Of a DNA stretch of 64,000 bases, positions 56,301-62,300 are shown piece by piece (position 1 is the first letter of the stretch; each line of letters begins with the position of its first letter). A model generated the notes under the pieces. That model was not told the DNA's origin. It did not search any database and saw only the letters and a program-made list of their open reading frames with translations. The DNA comes from Maratus speciosus. Taxonomy: Eukaryota > Arthropoda > Arachnida > Araneae > Salticidae. The stretch lies in the NCBI GenBank assembly GCA_963932465.1, contig OZ010794.1:443177502-443241501 (forward strand). Direction: 5' to 3'. Both the position numbers and the translations under genes were made by a program.

Positions 56301-59300
56301 TCAGCGCAATAAACTGATCGAGAATCAACTAATTTCAGTTCTGGGACTAAACCATTGTTGTTCATTGTAATATAAGAAGTAATTAATTCGAAATGAGATC
56401 ATCCCCTCTATTTCTTGAAAAGGTCTCTTACTAGAATTGATTTTTTTTATTTATTAAAAGAAGCTTGCATATTGAATTTCAGAAGAAATTATGCCGACAT
56501 TGCAAACGAAAGTGAATCTTTGTTCTTTTTCGTATTTCTATTTCTCATTTTACTGTAGTAGTAATGCTGAAACTCAAAATTGTTTAACCATTTTTAATGA
56601 GTCAATGTTTAGAAGTAGTATATGCAACTAAAGAGTAGAACGAAGTTGCTTAGAGAACTGGATTAAAAAACAATAATGTAGTAAAATCTTTGAAAATAGA
56701 ATTGCTAAGCACCGGGCAAAAGTTCCTTTTTACACAGATTTTTGTCTTAGCAGGTATAACTGTATGGCATTTCTCCTGTTGAGATACATAATTTTTCCAG
56801 TCGAGACATATAATTTTTACGTTATAGGTCCCATTTAAGTTTTATTTATGTTAACAGAAATAAAGGATGTCACTTTTTTTTTCCGAAAAAAAATATAATA
56901 ATATAGTAATAATACAACTATGCCAATTCTTCATTGTGAAAAAAAAAGCCCGTTTTAAGCTTGCTTTTATATTTTTAATGTCTTTTTTTACATTCCAGTA
57001 TGTATGCATGTATTTATGTATAAGTTGATACATTTAAATGTTGTCTTGTACGTGGATTTCTGATCCCCATCAACTACTGAAAAGTTCTCTTAAAGCTAGT
57101 AGATGGGGGTGCTGGGTTCGAATCCAGTCGTGCCCGTCGGCCTTATCGTTCGAAATTTTTCGAGGTTTTGTTCGGACTTTGGGTAACCTTGCGTGAATAC
57201 GGGTTAGGTGCCCTTAGAAAGACCACTACGGATGACAGCCTCCGCCCCGCTCTACATCCCTCATGTAGATAACTGACTGTAAAGAACAACACGCACTCAC
57301 GCGTGGATTCTGACAATATATATATATATATATATATATATTAGTTTTTTTCATGTTTATATTTTCCATTGAGTTGATAATTTTCTAGAAGTGTCATGAA
57401 TGCAAAATTATTAAAAAATGTCCCAATAAAAATTCCTCTCATCTATTTTTAATTTCAGCCCTTCAAGATGTTTGAAAATCTTGCTTTATTTCATTTAAAT
57501 GAGGAAAGAATTTAATTTTATGACCAAAGTGTCATCATTAAGTGTAAGAAAATTCCCTGTAACGATATGAATATTCGACGGGTGACAGAATATTTGCGTA
57601 GGCCTTTTCTAATTTTAGGATCAAGGCCATGGCCACACATTTTTCTTAAATTGCTGTCTGATCATCAGACGATGGGTGGCCAATTAATAAAAGTTGTATA
57701 GTTATTTTAATTCAGTCCTTGATGAGAAATTCAGTTGATGCAGACAAAGCAGTGGTGTAAAATGTAACCGAAAATGAGATTAATTTTTTTTATCATTTAA
57801 TATGAAAGCGATGATTTTGTTAGTCTTTGTTTTTTTTATTTGGTTTGTTAACGGTTTCTTCCAGATTTGAATAAATATAGCCGAACGTGACGATTTGATG
57901 TGGAAAGCATGTCCTTATATGTAAAACTTTACATAAATGTAAATAAAGAATGGAAAAGTGTTATTTTTAATAGAGTATATTTCAAAAGAACTAACACCAT
58001 GCTTCGGAAGATTTCATATTTTCGGCTTATTAATGGTCTAGACTCTAGAAATAAAAATCTACGCGGAAAATACGTAATCCCCCTTTCGTCCCGCTTGGAG
58101 TAGCACAAATAATCTTCCGGGGGGGGGGGGGGGATTGATGAATGCTACACTGTGTGCTCAATACTCTTTTAGCAAAAGCATGAGCTTTTAAAAATACAGG
58201 ATAACACACACACACAAAAAGAAAGTTTTGTAAAGGGTTCGGTTATATATATCTAACAAAAACATAGCTGTGAAAAAAGGGAGCCAAGTTCTGTAAAGAC
58301 AATGGCAAGAAAAGAAGTGATATCTAAGTGGGTGCCAAGTTCAAATAAAATTCACTCAAACTTACCTACTGAAGTATTATAGCATTTTTTAAATTGTTTA
58401 GAAATAAAAATTATTGATAGCATATTAATAATAAATCTAGAACTTGGCAAGTTTTTACCTACACGTCATTTATTTTTATTAATGACATTATTATATCTAA
58501 ACTTGTTATTTTATGTTTGAAAGCCTTCATTTGAGTGAGCTCCTTCCCTTTGAAGGATGGTGTGATAAAATATATCCCACCTAATTTTAACTGCAAAATG
58601 CCACATTGACACTATAATTCAGGACTAAAAAGTTTAATTTCATTAAATACGTGAAAAGAAGCTTTTACCCATTTTGAAATAAATTTGTTTTTAAATTCTG
58701 ATGTGATTGAATCATTTCAGCATGTCACGAATAAAAGCTCTTTGCCCCTGAAGGGATAAAAAGGGGTGCAGTCTCTAGAGGGATGACCAAGAACAAGCGT
58801 AAAGGTAACTGTCTCTTTCTCAGGCCTTGCCTGAGGCCCTCAGGCTTTGCCTTCTCAGGCCTCTTTCTCAGGCCTAGTCTGTTTGCATTGAGGTTTCCGA
58901 AGGGTGGGTGCTAGAATGATAACCAAAGACGAGCGGGAATGTATTTGTATATTTATTGGTTTATTAAATCTTTAACATGAGTCATTTGTTTATAATAATA
59001 ACTATATAAATTTTTTTATAATGACATTGTTGTTAATCATCATCATTTTATTAAGACATGAAATTGATAAGCATAGCATTTATCAAAAACTTGCCAAGTT
59101 CTAGATTTCTTATTAATATGCTATCAATAATTTTTATTTCTAAACAATTTAAAAAATGCTATAATACTTCAGTAGGTAAGTTTGAGTGAATTATTTGAAC
59201 TTGGCACCCACTTAGATATCACTTCTTTTCTTGCCATTGTCTTTACAGAACTTGGCTCCCTTTTTTCACAGCTATGTTTTTGTTAGATATCATTACTTTT

Positions 59301-62300
59301 TGTAAAGTTACAATATGTTTAGACACTTTACTTAATGTTTTTTAATGTGTTTACATGAGACTATTTTATTCACCAAGCAACATTCAATTTTAATTTTAAT
59401 TTCCTACAACAAACTATTTTGCTGTCAATTTGCGGCAGAAATCTATATTTTAATACTGCTACACTGAATGCATGTTTTGAAACGAAATGTATTGATTCGA
59501 AATTTTTATTGTTTCTGAAACAACAATTCCTATTAAATTCCTATATTAAATTTTCCAATTAAATATCCTATAGCTGGGCCTGCTTTTTTGTACTGGAAGT
59601 GAAATATAAAGTTATGTGCTTATGCCACACCATGTATCATTCATTCATGGGTGCGGGCAAAGAGGCAGTGCAGAGGAAGGACATTGCCCCTCCCTGGATT
59701 TTTAAATTTAATTAACTAAATAAACTTTTCTCTGATGATTTTGAAAATAACAAGTGGGTAAGTGTGATCACAGATCGCACAGAGGGTTTTGTTTAATATT
59801 CCTTTCAAAACACTTTATCCTTTTGAAAAATCTGTTAGTTCCACATTTCGTAACCAGGGGCGTACTCTATTCTAAACAAACCTCTATCCGAACGAAACTC
59901 CGTTTTACATACTATCCGTAGATATATTAGTCGAGTGGATTGAGCCCATAGTACCCGAGATAAGTAGGTGCACCTGGCGATAAAAAGTGGAACTAAAATA
60001 TGTAAGACTATGGTGCATAATATGAAAGAATGGTCAAAGGGGTGTCAGCAAAAGTTGGAAAAGTGCTCCCCGGGTGAAAAAGGCGGATGTTAGAAAAATT
60101 GCTTAAAATACACAAGTTAGAGCCCGGAGGAGTAAATAATATAAGACTTTTTGAAAGTTTTATGATTTGTCGTGTGCTCTGACGTATTCAGCTATACGTA
60201 TGCAAAAAGTCATGCCTCCAACTTAATTAGGGACTCCCTTAGAAAGAATTGCTTAAAATACATATGTGGTAGCTCAAAGGGTTAAGCGTAAGACTTTTTC
60301 AAGATTTTATGATTTGTCGCCTAGCCTTAGGTGTTCTGCTATAAGTATGCAAAATTTCAAATCTGCAATTTAATAAGGGGCTCAGTTAGAAAGAATTGCT
60401 TAAAATACGCATGTGGAAGCCCAAAGGGTTAAATGTACGACTTTTTCAAAATTTTATGATTTCCCGTTTGATGTGAGGTGTTCAGCTATAAGAATGCAAA
60501 ATTTCACGCCTCCAACCTAATTAGAGGCTGACTTTGAAAGAATTGTTTAAAATACACATGGGGGAGCCCAAAGGGTTAAATGTACGACTTTTTCAAAATT
60601 TTATGATTTCTCGTTTGATGTGAGGTGTTCAGCTATAAGTATGTAAAATTTCACTCCTCCAACCTAATTAGGTTCACTTAGAAAGAATTGTTTAAAATAC
60701 CTATGTGGGAGCGCAAAGGGTTAAATGTACAACTTTTTCAAAATTTTAGAATTTGTCGTTTGATGTGAGGTGTTCAGCTATAATTATGTACAATTTCACG
60801 CCTCCAACCTAATTAGGGGCTCACTTAGAAAGGATTGTTTAAAATACACATGTGAGACCCCAAAGGGTTAAATTTACAACTTTTTCAAAATTTTATGATT
60901 TGTCATTTGATGTGAGGTGTTCAGCTGTAAATATGCAAAATTTCACGCTTCCAACATGTATAGTTTCTGAGAACGGGCTCTGTGACGGACAGAATATCTC
61001 AATTTGTTGATTTTCTGTAAGCAAGTAAACCCAGATAAACCCCCAGTAAGTAGATAGGTTTACAATGGAAGTCTATGGGAATTTAGCGAAATATCAGAGA
61101 TATCGCCAAGGTGGCGTCACTTTTGGCGACTAATTTTGGTCGCCAAATTTGGCGACATATCGCCATGTTGGCGAGAAACTTGGCGGTATTTGGCGACAGA
61201 ACAGCGTCCCCTCCTACGGCAAATTAAAATTTCGCCTAATAGACGCAATGGTAAAGTAAAAATGGGCACCCCCAGGTGGGTAATTAATCGATTTTCACAA
61301 TTTTTTTATTTTATTCCTTAGTTTTATAGTGTAAACGAACTTCGCACCAAATTTGAAGTCTGTAGCTGCAGTAGATATACGAGATCTTTTTGATGAGTGA
61401 GTCAGTCAGTCAGTCAGTCAGTGGTAAAATTATCGGATATCAGACATTTTCAAATGTCATTATCTCGGAAACTAATCATGCGTTATTTATAAAATTTTGT
61501 ATTTTAGGTAATTAGGGTGGCCTTACTACACATTTCGTATAACAAGTATGTAGGTCTCATAGATTTTCAGTTGTGGAGCATTGAAATTAGATGAAAACCG
61601 CTCGAAATGGTTCGTGTAAATAACACACGGCTATGTCAGGCGAACTTGGCTGACACACTGCCGTGTGTCTAGATCAATGGATATATATGTATCCGATATT
61701 TATTTTCAAAATATCATGAATGTCGATATGTTTTATATTTATTATCGGTATTTTTTATATTTTCAGCCAAAACGACTGTAAAGGAATTTTTCAACTGTTA
61801 TTGACTGTATCGTTAGATAAAAATAACTTTTGCTCTCGCAGTAGCTTTTTAACCCCCCCCCCCCCCAAAAAAAAAGTCTCCTGTTTTTACTTTCTTCTAT
61901 CTTTACAAGAAGAAAGTATTGGATTCGTGAAAATTTTCGACTCCCGGTTTTCGACGGATTTACACGTTTTAGAATGCCCAGAACACGATTTGATGGTTTT
62001 TAGAAAATGTCTGTCTGTGAGTCTGTCTGTCACTCCGTCACTCTGTCACTCTGTCTGTGAGTCTGTATGTGACAAAAATTTTGTGGGCGCTCTATCTCAA
62101 GAACTAATGCACAGAATTTCACAAAACTTATTATTTAGTTATACCTTGATATAAACTAGACCTGATTAGTTTTTGGTGAAAATCGCCCAACAGGTGGCGC
62201 TGCTATGCGCATTTTTCACGATTTCTGCAATAGCTATATCTCAAGAACTACTGCACGGATTTTCATAAAACTTCAGATTCAGTTAGTCCAGGATATAGTT

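Noticed and set aside
61720..62154. 144-codon open frame
   Set aside because: It runs across the boundary of two repeats and a GTCTGTCTG run. Composition is low-complexity and there is no family resemblance.
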